From Marinicrinis sediminis (GTDB lineage Bacteria; Bacillota; Bacilli; Paenibacillales; KCTC-33676): DNA of 64,000 bases. This document shows, one piece after another, positions 1-8,645 of the stretch. The position numbers were made by a program, and so were the translations under genes. Each line of letters starts with the position of its first letter. Position 1 is the first letter of the stretch. The notes under the pieces are model-generated. The model searched no databases and had not been told where the DNA came from. It saw only the letters and a list, made by a program, of their open reading frames with translations. Where the stretch lies: NCBI RefSeq assembly GCF_042685085.1, contig NZ_JBHUMM010000044.1, positions 62,001 through 126,000 on the forward strand. The letters are read 5' to 3'.

Positions 1-315
1 CTGCCGATCCATGACGCCCTTTGCAATCAGGATCGCCGGTTTGCCATCCAGAAAACCACGTAGCGAGAGCGACTTGATCTCGATGAATTCCACCAGGTAC
101 ATCAGAGAGCCCCATACCAGCACGGCGAAGAAAATATAAGTGAGACCCACTTCTTCATCGTAAATGGCGTTTCCCAGCAGTTCGCCCAGTACAAGTGCAG
201 AAATAAAATCGAACGGGGTAATTTGTTGAATCTGGGTCTTGCCCAGCAGTTTGGTCATTAAAAACAACAGAACAAATCCAATTAACAGCTCAACGACAAT
301 CTGTACAAAAGGCAT
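1..315 (-). CDS. YetF/DUF421 family membrane protein (C-terminus outside window)
   Basis: The 105 visible residues start with MPFVQIVVELLIGFVLLFLM and contain two hydrophobic segments (about residues 5-25 and 55-75) followed by the hallmark KSLSLRGFLDGKPAILIAKG stretch. That stretch is where the DUF421/YetF soluble domain begins after the membrane helices. The start at 315 is preceded by AGGAAGG at a good distance. The frame is open to base 1, so the gene is cut by the window edge. YetF-like proteins are found in spores and the cell membrane of bacilli, and their biochemical role is unknown. The family assignment is from memory of the motif, not a search. Confidence 0.8.
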   Translation of the reverse strand, partial: MPFVQIVVELLIGFVLLFLMTKLLGKTQIQQITPFDFISALVLGELLGNAIYDEEVGLTYIFFAVLVWGSLMYLVEFIEIKSLSLRGFLDGKPAILIAKGVMDRQ

Positions 316-404
316 GCTTTCCTTCCTCCCGCTTCACCCTGCTGTTCGGTCATCGCTTTTCTTTCTCATTGTTGACGAAACAGCGGATGCGTAAACGAGC
401 GCAA

Positions 405-458
405 CAAAAAAGCCTTTTCATTTCTACCTGGCGTGCTGCACGGTAGAAATGAAAAGGC
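405..458 (-). terminator. Intrinsic terminator of the aldo/keto reductase gene
   Basis: A perfect 17-bp inverted repeat (412-428 with 442-458, 13-nt loop) is followed on the minus strand by a run of six T (405-411). It lies 12 bp past the stop codon of the minus-strand reductase. Confidence 0.9.
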
Positions 459-470
459 GGAAGGATGAAA

Positions 471-1298
471 TTAAAAGTCAAAATTGTCCGGGTCTGGCCC
501 AATTCGCTTGTTCTCATTCAAGGAAGCAATCGTGTCCATGTCTGACGCATCCAATTCAAAATCAAACACATCCGCATTGCTCTGTATGCGCTCAGCCTTG
601 ATGGACTTCGGAATCGTCACGACCTCTTGTTGCAAGTCCCAACGCAAGATGACCTGAGGAATCGTTTTTTGATGCTTGTCTGCAATCGCCTGCAGCTTCG
701 GATGGTCCAGTAACTGTCCTTGAGCCAGCGGCGCCCATGCTTCCAGCTGAATGTGATGCTTCTTGCAAAACGCATGCAATTCGTTCTGCTGGAAAAGCGG
801 GTGGTATTCTACCTGATTGACCGCTGGAACGATCTCACATTGCTGCAACAGATCCTCGATATGATGCGCGTTAAAATTGCTAACGCCAATCGCTCGAACA
901 TGACCGTCTTTGTGCAGCTTCTCCAAGGCACGATACGTATCCACATATTTGCCTTTCACAGGCCAGTGAACGAGGTACAAGTCGAGATAATCCACCTGAA
1001 GCTTCTTGCGGCTCTCTTCGAAGGCTCGCAGGGTCTCTTCATAGCCCTGATCCGCATTCCATACTTTTGTCGTAATGAACAGGGATTGCCGGTCCACGCC
1101 GGATTCCTTGATGGCAGTGCCCACCCCTTCTTCATTGCCATAGATCGCAGCTGTATCAATACTTCGATAACCGGCTTCAATCGCCGCTTTTACAGCCTGC
1201 TGTACTTCTGCGCCTTCTTCGGTCTTAAATACCCCCAGACCAAACCAGGGCATCTTCACCCCGTTATTCAACGTTGTACGATCTTCTAATCTCATCAT
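471..1298 (-). CDS. Aldo/keto reductase (YvgN/2,5-diketogluconate reductase type)
   Basis: A 275-residue cytosolic NADPH-dependent carbonyl reductase of the AKR superfamily. The catalytic tetrad is complete: Asp48 and Tyr53 in SIDTAAIYGNEEGVG, Lys78 in ITTKVW and His111 in LYLVHWP. The later AIGVSNF and TIPKSIKAERI motifs are the substrate pocket and the NADP 2'-phosphate grip. The length is normal for the family. The open frame reaches 1340, but a strong ribosome site (AGGTGAGGG) sits just upstream of the ATG at 1298, so the shorter form is called. It is monocistronic, with its own terminator. The likely job is detoxifying reactive aldehydes such as methylglyoxal; the true substrate cannot be read from sequence. 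Confidence 0.93.
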   Translation of the reverse strand: MMRLEDRTTLNNGVKMPWFGLGVFKTEEGAEVQQAVKAAIEAGYRSIDTAAIYGNEEGVGTAIKESGVDRQSLFITTKVWNADQGYEETLRAFEESRKKLQVDYLDLYLVHWPVKGKYVDTYRALEKLHKDGHVRAIGVSNFNAHHIEDLLQQCEIVPAVNQVEYHPLFQQNELHAFCKKHHIQLEAWAPLAQGQLLDHPKLQAIADKHQKTIPQVILRWDLQQEVVTIPKSIKAERIQSNADVFDFELDASDMDTIASLNENKRIGPDPDNFDF

Positions 1299-1422
1299 CC
1301 TATATCCCTCACCTTCTTGTGTTGTACAGTTGATGTTCAAACTGTACGTACCCGATGTAAGCCCATCTTAACAATCTGGCCTGTCCATTGCAAACGAGGT
1401 GTCCGTGCAGGCCAAAAGACGC

Positions 1423-1456
1423 CAAAAGACTTCGGTCATCACCTGCACCGAAGTCT
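1423..1456 (-). terminator. Intrinsic terminator after the small hypothetical gene
   Basis: A 10-bp inverted repeat (1427-1436 with 1447-1456) is followed on the minus strand by TTTT. It lies about 60 bp past the stop of the minus-strand gene at 1520-1804. Confidence 0.8.
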
Positions 1457-1519
1457 CTGTTTCACTCTGTACAACCGCTCTGAGCTACACGGTTCGGAGT
1501 TGCATGAAGCGACTGTTCG

Positions 1520-1804
1520 TTATCCGTGGTGATGATCATCAAACTGCTGCTGGCACTGGGCAAGTTTTTGCTTCTCTTCAGACAGCTGATTCTGTACCTC
1601 GGATACGGCGATCGTATTATTGCTGTAATGCGCTGCCTGATTGCAAGCCTGCTCAGCATGCTCCATCGATTGATAGGCTTGGGCAATCGTCTGCTCGTTT
1701 GGATGAGACTGGGCCTGGCAGACGGCATGGTGAACACGTTCCATCGAACGCTGGGCCTGGGATAATGGATTTTGCGACTGCAAGCTGGAATCCTTGATAT
1801 TCAT
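1520..1804 (-). CDS. Small hydrophilic protein of unknown function
   Basis: 94 residues, rich in Gln, Ala, His and Ser, with no membrane segment or signal peptide. The heptad-like spacing (SMERVHHAV, SMEHAEQACNQAAH, SEEKQKLAQCQQQF) suggests two or three helices and possibly a coiled coil. It ends in DDHHHG. The start is supported by a strong GGGAGG site 6-7 bases before the ATG, and a terminator follows the gene, so it is probably real. It stands alone between the reductase and deoC on the same strand. Small Gln-rich helical proteins of this kind are often spore-associated in bacilli, but nothing here proves that. No family was recognised. Confidence 0.7.
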   Translation of the reverse strand: MNIKDSSLQSQNPLSQAQRSMERVHHAVCQAQSHPNEQTIAQAYQSMEHAEQACNQAAHYSNNTIAVSEVQNQLSEEKQKLAQCQQQFDDHHHG

Positions 1805-1999
1805 GCTGCATCCTCCCTCTCTGACTGACCATCACGATAGTGCGGCCGCGTACATTCAGATCGCGCCTGGCCATCGTGTATGATTAGCATGGAGCAAGAC
1901 GACAAACTTTATGCTGGCAAACATGAACCCGTTCTCCAGCCCTTGACTCCTTCCAGATTCATTACCCTTTGTGCTTCTGCTTCTGCTGAAAAAAGAAAA

Positions 2000-2722
2000 T
2001 CAGTACGCTTCGTTCTCGGATGGCTGGGATGGTGTCGATGGTTGTGCCGCAGTCTGGTCCCTCTCGCCGCCTCCGATAATCTTCACGCCGGAGCTAGCTC
2101 CAAGGCGACTTGCTCCAGCAGCGATCAGATCCCCGGCATCTTCTTTCGTGCGAATGCCGCCCGATGCCTTGACTTCCAATCTCTCTCCTACTGTCTCTTT
2201 CATCAGCCGAATATCTGAAACCGTTGCACCCCCACCTGAAAATCCGGTTGAGGTTTTGACAAACTGCGCACCCGCTTCCTCCGCCAGTGTGCAGGCCTTT
2301 TTCTTCTCTTCATCTGTCAGCAGGGACGTCTCGATAATGACTTTTACCAGTGCCTGTCCCCGGGCAGCCTCTACAACGGCCGCAATATCCCTTCTTACAC
2401 CGTCCAGATTGCCATCCTTCAGATCTCCGATAGAAAGAACCATGTCTACTTCCTGTGCCCCTTGGGCGATGACCATGCTCGTCTCAGCAGCCTTCACCTC
2501 TGTCAGGGTTGCACCCAGAGGAAACCCGATTACCGTACATACCTTTACTGCCGTTCCCTTCAACTGCCGGGCAGCTGTCTCTACCCATCGCGGGTTGACA
2601 CAGACGGACGCAAATCCGTGCTCCCTAGCTTCTTCAATAAGCTTCATTACCTGCTCCCGGGTCGCATCAGGCTTGAGCAACGTATGATCAATCTGATCCG
2701 CCCTTACCGCGGTATTCGACAT
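2000..2722 (-). CDS. deoC: Deoxyribose-phosphate aldolase
   Basis: Reversibly cleaves 2-deoxyribose 5-phosphate to glyceraldehyde 3-phosphate and acetaldehyde in deoxynucleoside catabolism. The 240-residue TIM barrel carries all expected residues: the Schiff-base Lys156 in VKTSTGF, the proton-relay Lys185 in EVKASGGIR and Asp93 in EVDMVLSIG. It ends with the phosphate-binding RLGASSGVKII, followed by a roughly 23-residue polar tail (from about residue 218) rich in Pro, Ser and Gln that is not part of the barrel. The start at 2722 is chosen because AGGAGATGATAGG precedes that ATG; an ATG six codons upstream has no ribosome site. No deoR, pdp or nupC gene is adjacent, so it lies outside the usual deo operon. 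Confidence 0.96.
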   Translation of the reverse strand: MSNTAVRADQIDHTLLKPDATREQVMKLIEEAREHGFASVCVNPRWVETAARQLKGTAVKVCTVIGFPLGATLTEVKAAETSMVIAQGAQEVDMVLSIGDLKDGNLDGVRRDIAAVVEAARGQALVKVIIETSLLTDEEKKKACTLAEEAGAQFVKTSTGFSGGGATVSDIRLMKETVGERLEVKASGGIRTKEDAGDLIAAGASRLGASSGVKIIGGGERDQTAAQPSTPSQPSENEAY

Positions 2723-2793
2723 CCTATCATCTCCTGTCATTTTTCAGCCATTCATCGAAACAACTTGCTCACTCTGGTTACCTCTAGCTTGCA

Positions 2794-3657
2794 CTACCAC
2801 TCATCAAACCATTCCAGTTGTCTGGGGTGAAGACCCGTATATTGAATATTCAACTGTTCCATGAGCTGCTTCGCGTTGTCTGCAGCATCACCGCCAGAAT
2901 TATTGTTGAATACGACACATAACTGTTCGCAAGTCTGTTCCAGCGCAACGAGTCGCTCCTTCCATTCTGCCAGCTCGGCTGGTGAATAACGGTACAGGTA
3001 ACGCACGGCTCGCCAGTCGGTTGTCTTGCGGTCGAGCCACCCAAATGTGTTCCGACCATGGAAACGAACGATCGTGCAAGGCGAGTAGGTGGTGACGGGT
3101 ACAATGGGAATCGAGCCCTCTCCAGCTTGCGGCTCGTCGCACACACTGTGCATCCACTGCTCGCTCTTCATAAAATCAATCGTCTTCTGCCTCATTTCCC
3201 CACGAAACCAACTCTGATTGCGAAATTCCAGGGCGCAGGGCCAATCCGCCATCTGATCCTTTGTATAGCGAAGCAATTGCACATTATTCTTCTCACATCG
3301 AAACCAAGGCGGGTACTGGAACAAGACGGCCTTCAGTTTGCCTGCACTCCGCATCGGCTCCAGCACTTCGCGAAAGGTACGAAGCAACTCCGAAAGCGGC
3401 TCCTGCTCGGCAGCGATTTGCTTGCCCCGTGTGTGTCCGGTCATGCCTTGATAGGCTTTCACAATAAATCCGAACCGTTCAGGTGTTTCCTTCACCCACT
3501 TTTCGACGTTTCTGGCCGAAGGAATCGCGTAGAACGAGCTGTCCAGTTCGACAATCGGGAAATGGGCGCTGTAGCTTTTCAATTTGTGCTTGGCCAGCTC
3601 AGGGGTAGGATAGAGGGAAGGATGATCTCCCCAACCTGTTAATCCAATCTCAATCAT
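2794..3657 (-). CDS. DUF72 (YecE-like) family protein
   Basis: 287 residues beginning MIEIGLTGWGDHPSLYP, the typical opening of the DUF72 barrel. Further family motifs are FPIVELDSSFYAIPS, WPCALEFRNQSWF and PIVPVTTYSPCTIVRFHGRN, and the C-terminal CVVFNNNSGGDAADNAKQLM matches the usual NNH/GGxAxxNA region. The fold is TIM-barrel-like and the molecular function of the family is unknown. GGGAGG precedes the ATG by 7 bases. It sits 71 bp upstream of deoC on the same strand and could be co-transcribed with it. Confidence in the family is high; no function is offered. Confidence 0.9.
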   Translation of the reverse strand: MIEIGLTGWGDHPSLYPTPELAKHKLKSYSAHFPIVELDSSFYAIPSARNVEKWVKETPERFGFIVKAYQGMTGHTRGKQIAAEQEPLSELLRTFREVLEPMRSAGKLKAVLFQYPPWFRCEKNNVQLLRYTKDQMADWPCALEFRNQSWFRGEMRQKTIDFMKSEQWMHSVCDEPQAGEGSIPIVPVTTYSPCTIVRFHGRNTFGWLDRKTTDWRAVRYLYRYSPAELAEWKERLVALEQTCEQLCVVFNNNSGGDAADNAKQLMEQLNIQYTGLHPRQLEWFDEW

Positions 3658-3797
3658 GAACAGCCTCCCTTCTTCGCAAATCCTTGCATTCCCTGGTTCC
3701 TTGTTTTCCTTACGTTTCTAATGCAGGGCGATTGAACCGACAATCTTCTCCGATGCGATGTTTAAAGTTGGTCGATTCCGGACAGGCTAACGGTATA

Positions 3798-4652
3798 TTA
3801 AGACCAGTCTGGATACATATCTGTTCTCCTGTCTCGCCACGTGGTCACGGAACCGCGTTCTCTCACCTGGTACAGCAGCTGCAAATCGAGGTCTGCTGCG
3901 ATTACCATCTCCTGATTGAATTCCCCTTCCGCGAGTATCCCTCCAGGAGGGAAAGGAATATCATTCGGTGTGATCACAGCAGCCTGACCATAATTCGCTC
4001 TCATAAAATCAACGGTATGCAGCGCCCCTACCGTCCCTGTTGTCACGACATAGATCTGATTTTCAACAGCTCGGGCATGACAGGAATACCGAACCCGATG
4101 AAAACCATGTCGATCATCCGTACACGATGGACAGAAGATGATATCTGCGCCCCTTGCCCGGGCCATGCGCACAATTTCCGGGAATTCGATATCGTAGCAG
4201 GTCAGAACAGCGATGTTTGCTTTTTCAGTCGGAATGATTCGCAGGTCATTTCCCCCTGCAATCTGCCATTCCTTCACCTCGGAGGGTGTGATGTGAATCT
4301 TGCGCTGCTCATGAACCGTCCCTTCCGGTGTAAAGGTAAAAGCGGCATTATAAAGCTTGCCCTGTTCACGAATGACATGCGTGCCTCCGATCAGATACAT
4401 CCCGTAATGACGGGACAAGCTTCTGAATAACGCCAGATAGTCTTCCGTATAATCTGGCAGCTTCTGTATCTGCCTGTTCGTCGTCAAGCTGCCCAACGAA
4501 AGCAACTGGGTAGTCACGAATTCCGGAAACAGCACATACTCACTCTCAAATTCTTTTGCGGTTTTTACACTATGCTCAATCTGGGCAGCAAATTGGTCAA
4601 AGCTGTCAATCGAGTGCAAGTGATATTGTACCGCGGCCGTGCGTAACTTCAT
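3798..4652 (-). CDS. Carbon-nitrogen hydrolase (nitrilase superfamily)
   Basis: A 284-residue amidohydrolase with the Glu-Lys-Cys triad visible: Glu44 in YVLFPEF, Lys118 in EQRKIHI and Cys152 in LTCYDIEFPE. The C-terminal part (FCPSCTDDRHGFHRVRYSCH) matches the subgroup that in bacilli is often fused behind an acetyltransferase domain; here the hydrolase stands alone. The open frame runs up to 4925, but the extra 91 residues do not look like protein, and GGAAGGGG lies upstream of the ATG at 4652, so that start is used. The substrate is an unknown amide or carbamoyl compound. It is divergent from the HD-domain gene, with about 260 bp between the starts. Confidence 0.87.
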   Translation of the reverse strand: MKLRTAAVQYHLHSIDSFDQFAAQIEHSVKTAKEFESEYVLFPEFVTTQLLSLGSLTTNRQIQKLPDYTEDYLALFRSLSRHYGMYLIGGTHVIREQGKLYNAAFTFTPEGTVHEQRKIHITPSEVKEWQIAGGNDLRIIPTEKANIAVLTCYDIEFPEIVRMARARGADIIFCPSCTDDRHGFHRVRYSCHARAVENQIYVVTTGTVGALHTVDFMRANYGQAAVITPNDIPFPPGGILAEGEFNQEMVIAADLDLQLLYQVRERGSVTTWRDRRTDMYPDWS

Positions 4653-4914
4653 CAGATGTAGAACCCCTTCCTGCCGTCTGCTGGATGACGTCTTTCTCGT
4701 TTCTTTATTTGATAGGATACGCATGTCTTCCATTGGACTGACTCGCGTCGGCTTGTCCTTGAACGGCCGTGCAGGGCTGTTATGTCCGAATACGTATTGC
4801 CTGTGATCGTCTGATTTTCCAGTTCCAAGATGAAAGATTGATTCAAATGTATAAAAAAAGGGTACTAAAATCAATATACTTAACGAATCTTGTTCGTAAA
4901 GGAGGGACAAACAC

Positions 4915-5535
4915 ATGGTCAGCAAATCAACAAAGTGGGTTCACTTCCACGGCTTGAAGCCATACATAGACGAATCCATCGATTTCTTGCTACGCAGATT
5001 GTACCAACACCATCGACATACGTACCTGCATACGATTACGACCGCACAGCTTGCCCTGCTGTTTGCTGAAGCCAGTCAAATGAATGAGGAAGAGAAACTG
5101 CCTTTTATCCGCTCGGTGCTCCTGCATGACATCGGAATCCTGCATATTCCCCAGAATGGGTTGAAGGATATTTACCTGAATGCAGACGCCTGGCAAGCAT
5201 ACAAGCAGCACCCGACTCTCAGCATGAACATTGTGCGTTCACTGAATATATCCAACGTCCATGAAGAAATGATACTGTACCATCATGAGAATCTGGATGG
5301 CAGTGGTTATCCATACCAGTTGGACTGGCAACATCTTTCCTATGAGGTCAGGGTCCTGCGCATTATTGACTCCTTTGCCGTCATCACCCGGGAGGCCAAT
5401 CCGTATATTCGTTCCCTGGATACGATGCTGGACGAGCTCTACACCTGGAGCGATATTCTGTACGATGCCGAAATCGTAGAGCATTTTTCCTATATGATCC
5501 GCCTGGTCGTCGAAGGGGAACGGTCCAAAAGATAA
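4915..5535 (+). CDS. HD-GYP-like phosphohydrolase
   Basis: 206 residues. Metal-binding motifs of HD phosphohydrolases are in order: His-Thr-Tyr region near 35-40, HDIG with His71-Asp72, and the extended HHENLDGSGYP motif ending at residues 131-133, which defines the HD-GYP subgroup (cyclic-di-GMP or related phosphodiesterases). The family HD-GYP domain is usually about 170-190 residues, so this is a nearly bare catalytic domain without a receiver or sensor. AAAGGAGGG precedes the ATG. The Lys usually found in the HDIGK motif is replaced (HDIGIL), so activity and substrate are uncertain. Confidence 0.85.
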   Translation: MVSKSTKWVHFHGLKPYIDESIDFLLRRLYQHHRHTYLHTITTAQLALLFAEASQMNEEEKLPFIRSVLLHDIGILHIPQNGLKDIYLNADAWQAYKQHPTLSMNIVRSLNISNVHEEMILYHHENLDGSGYPYQLDWQHLSYEVRVLRIIDSFAVITREANPYIRSLDTMLDELYTWSDILYDAEIVEHFSYMIRLVVEGERSKR

Positions 5536-5606
5536 TGTCTTGTCCCCTTCAGTGTCCGCTCATGTTGCGATGAGTCTAGCTGAAAAAGCATAACGTTCAC
5601 TGTATG

Positions 5607-5631
5607 AAAAAGACCTGTTGCAAGCAACAGG
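5607..5631 (-). terminator. Terminator of the 5642-7373 gene pair
   Basis: An 8-bp inverted repeat (5614-5621 with 5624-5631) is followed on the minus strand by TCTTTTTC. It lies just past the stop of the minus-strand gene ending at 5642. Confidence 0.75.
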
Positions 5632-5641
5632 CCCTTGTCCA

Positions 5642-6619
5642 CTATACATATTCCTGATAACGCTGGTATTTGGTATACCGTTCACTAATATGCTCAATCC
5701 AGCGGCATTCCACCAGTACCGCTCTTCGCAAGCCCTCATCCAGGGCCTGCAGCAGTTCTTCGCTATAACTCAGCAGATAGGCGGAGCATCGACTGGCATT
5801 TGTTGCCCACAGCGGAAAGCGCTCCTGGGCTTGTTTATTCGTGGACATGCCGTTCACATGCTGGTCGATGCATTCTCTGGAAGCACGGATGATCTGGAAG
5901 GACTCCAGCAATCCATACCGTTCCTTGAGGGTATGCACGCGCTTCTGCCTGCTTCGCAGTTCCTCCGTAAACATCGTCACTGCCTTGAGATTATCCTCCA
6001 GCGGATAAGGCTGCTGGGTCCATTTCTGAATCAGCGCCTCATTCGAGTAATGCGTTCGAAACGCTTCCCCAGCTGCTTCCGCATGGGTAAACTCCACGGT
6101 CATGAAGGGCTGAAAGCCATTCGCTCCATCGTAATTGATCGGGGTATCCATCGCTTTTCGCAGTTGGTGCCCGCTAATCTCCATAATGTCTTCGATCAAG
6201 GGATCATAAAAGCGATACTGATCCTCTCCATTTTTTTCGATCAGCATCCACAACTGGTCCGCATCGATATCGAACGGCGTCGGGTCCAACGGATGATGCC
6301 TTCGGTTAATTTGCACCGGTAGTGGCCCCTGCTCCCGCACATGCCATTCGGCAAATTCCATCGCTTCCATGTAATCGTGAAATCTGGCAAATTCAATCTT
6401 CCCGTTCATCGGCTTCAGACAGGTTTTGAGCAGCTCCTTGGGAGCGTTAATAGAAAGTCCACCATCTCCTGCATGCAGGGCAAACAGGGGAGGGAAACAG
6501 GTATGTTTCATTTCCATCGGGATGTGATACACCTGACGAATATAGTTCAGCGCAGCGGATACAAAGGGATGATACGCTGCTGTCAACGATAACATGCGCT
6601 TACCCACCCAACCTTTCAT
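5642..6619 (-). CDS. Protein of unknown function, weakly C39-peptidase-like
   Basis: 325 residues with no membrane segment. A central block (PLPVQINRRHHPLDPT, then LIEKNGEDQYRFYDPL and an ISGHQLRKAM helix) has the layout of the papain/C39-like domain of BtrH-type proteins (a peptide or ligand strand, a turn, a D at the strand end, then a helix). The usual N-terminal catalytic Cys is not evident, so this is a weak resemblance. The remaining C-terminal half is helical. It overlaps the upstream adenylation-like gene by about 20 bp, with TAA and an internal ATG (6595) interleaved, which implies coupled translation. The true start may be 6595. Function unknown; the pairing suggests peptide or natural-product chemistry. 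Confidence 0.6.
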   Translation of the reverse strand: MKGWVGKRMLSLTAAYHPFVSAALNYIRQVYHIPMEMKHTCFPPLFALHAGDGGLSINAPKELLKTCLKPMNGKIEFARFHDYMEAMEFAEWHVREQGPLPVQINRRHHPLDPTPFDIDADQLWMLIEKNGEDQYRFYDPLIEDIMEISGHQLRKAMDTPINYDGANGFQPFMTVEFTHAEAAGEAFRTHYSNEALIQKWTQQPYPLEDNLKAVTMFTEELRSRQKRVHTLKERYGLLESFQIIRASRECIDQHVNGMSTNKQAQERFPLWATNASRCSAYLLSYSEELLQALDEGLRRAVLVECRWIEHISERYTKYQRYQEYV

Positions 6620-7373
6620 ATGTGGATTTAACAGAATGATAGACAGCCGTTTGTCTGTCTCGCGGGTGTTCGATCACCCGGAGCTGTTCGGTCTGCCTGG
6701 TTTTCCGTGGAAACCAGTAAGGGGAATAACGGAGAAACGGACGCGTTTTTTTCCAGGCATCTGCAAAAGTAGGCCAACGGGTAGGATGCACATACATGCC
6801 ATCCATCCCTTTCAGAAGCAGCTGAATATAGGTCTGTTTATCTCCATCCTCGGGAATGAATACCGTCCCGCCATTCAGTATGCAGTGAATGAGAATTTGT
6901 CTGGCTCTTGGATCGCTGAACGGGGACAGCATTAACAGTTCCCCGGCATAGGTCTCCGTATGATCAGGGTCCAGACCATCAATTCGGGGATCGACCCACT
7001 CCAGTTTTCCGTGAAGCTGCAGTTCCTCTACGGGCTGCAAAGCGGCGCACGGATAAATAAAGTAGCCGACTTCCTTGCGAAATACGGTGTACTGACTGCT
7101 TTCCTCTGGCACATCCGCGCATATCTGATAGTCGGGGGCAAAATGCTCCAGTTCCTGTTGCCTCTCCTCCCTGGACAAATAATGATCGGCTACAAAAATA
7201 CTGCAGCCAAAAAAAGCGGCGGCCAAAATCCATTCGATGGAGGTCATCGAATCCGGTATATCCAAATAAATGCGGTGATGCTGCTGGACGCTCCACTTGC
7301 ACAGTTCATCCTGCTTGCGTCCAATGGCTTCCCTCAATGCGACATAGCTCAGTTTTTCTTCTCCACATACCAC
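6600..7373 (-). CDS. Truncated adenylate-forming (AMP-binding) domain-like protein
   Basis: About 257 residues from the first usable start, a GTG at 7373. The order of elements matches the N-terminal part of acyl-CoA synthetase or NRPS adenylation domains: VVCGEEKLSYVALREA, IYLDIPDSMTSIEWILAAFF-like, and GELLMLSPFSDPRARQILIH followed by GGTVFIPEDGD. The glycine-rich P-loop (TSGTTGxPK) and all C-terminal core motifs (YGxTE, TGD, the catalytic Lys) are missing, so it cannot be a complete ligase. The reading frame is open beyond 7373 without an ATG. A short ORF in another frame starting with ATG at about 7442 (MDKDSGVSREGEEYW) may be its displaced N-terminus. Either a degenerate pseudo-enzyme or a frameshifted gene. 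Confidence 0.55.
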   Translation of the reverse strand: MVCGEEKLSYVALREAIGRKQDELCKWSVQQHHRIYLDIPDSMTSIEWILAAAFFGCSIFVADHYLSREERQQELEHFAPDYQICADVPEESSQYTVFRKEVGYFIYPCAALQPVEELQLHGKLEWVDPRIDGLDPDHTETYAGELLMLSPFSDPRARQILIHCILNGGTVFIPEDGDKQTYIQLLLKGMDGMYVHPTRWPTFADAWKKTRPFLRYSPYWFPRKTRQTEQLRVIEHPRDRQTAVYHSVKSTYERLGG

Positions 7374-7582
7374 TGCCTGTCCATAATGATGATGTGTATC
7401 CAGTATTCTTCCCCCTCTCTGCTCACCCCGCTGTCCTTGTCCATTTTCGCTAGCCTAATTGTAAAGGGAATCATGTAAAATGTTTGTCTAAATTCGTTGG
7501 GTCATCAGGTTCTATTTTCGTTGAATCCTGTATAAATTAACGCTCTCTTTGTCGAGAAGTGAGTGTAAAGCCACCTATTCAC

Positions 7583-7631
7583 AAAAAAAAGAACGAGCGA
7601 GATCGCGCGGTATGCGATCATCCCCTCGTTC
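7583..7631 (-). terminator. Terminator of the TudS/DUF1722 gene
   Basis: The GAACGAG/CTCGTTC stem (7591-7597 with 7625-7631), with an inner GATCGC/GCGATC pairing, is followed on the minus strand by eight T (7583-7590). It lies about 20 bp past the stop of the minus-strand gene. Confidence 0.85.
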
Positions 7632-7652
7632 CAGCGTGTTTTCACTTGTCTG

Positions 7653-8645
7653 TTAGGAATAGTTCCTTCCCTTTCCGGAGTCTGAAAGTTCGACCAGCAC
7701 CTCCGGATAGGGTTCAAAAAACGACTGTTGCTGCAAATAGATCTGGTCAAATCGCAGCACCCAGGAACGCAGCAGGGTCAGCAGGTTGCCGAGCGGAATT
7801 TTGCGATCCTGGTATTTCACGAGCAATTCCTTGAAGTACGCTTTTTCTTTTGCCGACAGCTCTTTCTTGAAGTAGCCCATAATATGTTCACACACATTGA
7901 TGTTGGACGTATAGCGGGCTGCTTTGGCAAACAGCTTGCCCAGATGCTCGCCATACTTGTCCCAGACCTGTGCAATAGACCGCTGTTCATGATTGGCTAC
8001 AACCCGCCCCATTTCCTTGAGCTGGGTCTGATTGTACGCCATAAACAGATATTTATGCCTGGAATGGAACTGAACCAGCTTTTTCATGGAAGGGTTCTGC
8101 TTCTGTTCCCGAAATTCAGCCATCGTGAACAGCTTGGTCAAGAAATGCTCACGAATCGTGAAATTGGACAATCTCCCCTCCTCCTCTATGGCCTGTCCGG
8201 GAAATCGCTCCAAAATATGTGCCGCGAAGCGACCGCTGGCGCGATCGACGACGGGAGCACGCTCCGCACCTGCATACACTTTGACATCACGGATACCGCA
8301 GCTTGGAGAACGATTTTTCAATATGAATCCATCGACATCTTCCCCTTCGAGGGCATCGAGAAACTGAACAGCAAAAGTGTCCATCTTCCCGGTCAGATCC
8401 GTTCCGGTCGAAGGCTGAATCAAACGAATGCCGTCTCCCTCTCCCGTCACCAGTCGAATCGTCTCACGCGGGGTCCCAAGACCGATTTCAACCTCGGGAC
8501 AGACGGGTATAAACCGGACATAGGGCTTCAGGTTTCGAACGGTTTGATCCGGCACGCGGTCACCATTATAGCGGCAGGCTTCAAACTCCAGACATTTGCT
8601 TACGACAACAGTGGGTTTGGCAAATTGATACGGTTGTGTATCCAT
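7653..8645 (-). CDS. DUF523 (TudS-like) plus DUF1722 protein
   Basis: 330 residues in two domains. Residues 10-150 are DUF523, the family of the thiouracil desulfidase TudS. The cysteines that would hold its iron-sulfur cluster are present: Cys18 (VSKCLEFEACRYNG), Cys49 (PVCPEVEIGL) and Cys116 (SPSCGIR). Residues about 190-315 are DUF1722 (YbgA), with the typical FHSRHKYLFMAYNQ and MGYFKKELSAKEKAYF. Fusions of the two are known in bacteria. By family, the N-terminal half may remove sulfur from damaged or thiolated uracil; the role of the C-terminal half is unknown. AGAAAGGAAGG precedes the ATG at a usable distance. It is divergent from the CorC-like gene. Confidence 0.88.
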   Translation of the reverse strand: MDTQPYQFAKPTVVVSKCLEFEACRYNGDRVPDQTVRNLKPYVRFIPVCPEVEIGLGTPRETIRLVTGEGDGIRLIQPSTGTDLTGKMDTFAVQFLDALEGEDVDGFILKNRSPSCGIRDVKVYAGAERAPVVDRASGRFAAHILERFPGQAIEEEGRLSNFTIREHFLTKLFTMAEFREQKQNPSMKKLVQFHSRHKYLFMAYNQTQLKEMGRVVANHEQRSIAQVWDKYGEHLGKLFAKAARYTSNINVCEHIMGYFKKELSAKEKAYFKELLVKYQDRKIPLGNLLTLLRSWVLRFDQIYLQQQSFFEPYPEVLVELSDSGKGRNYS

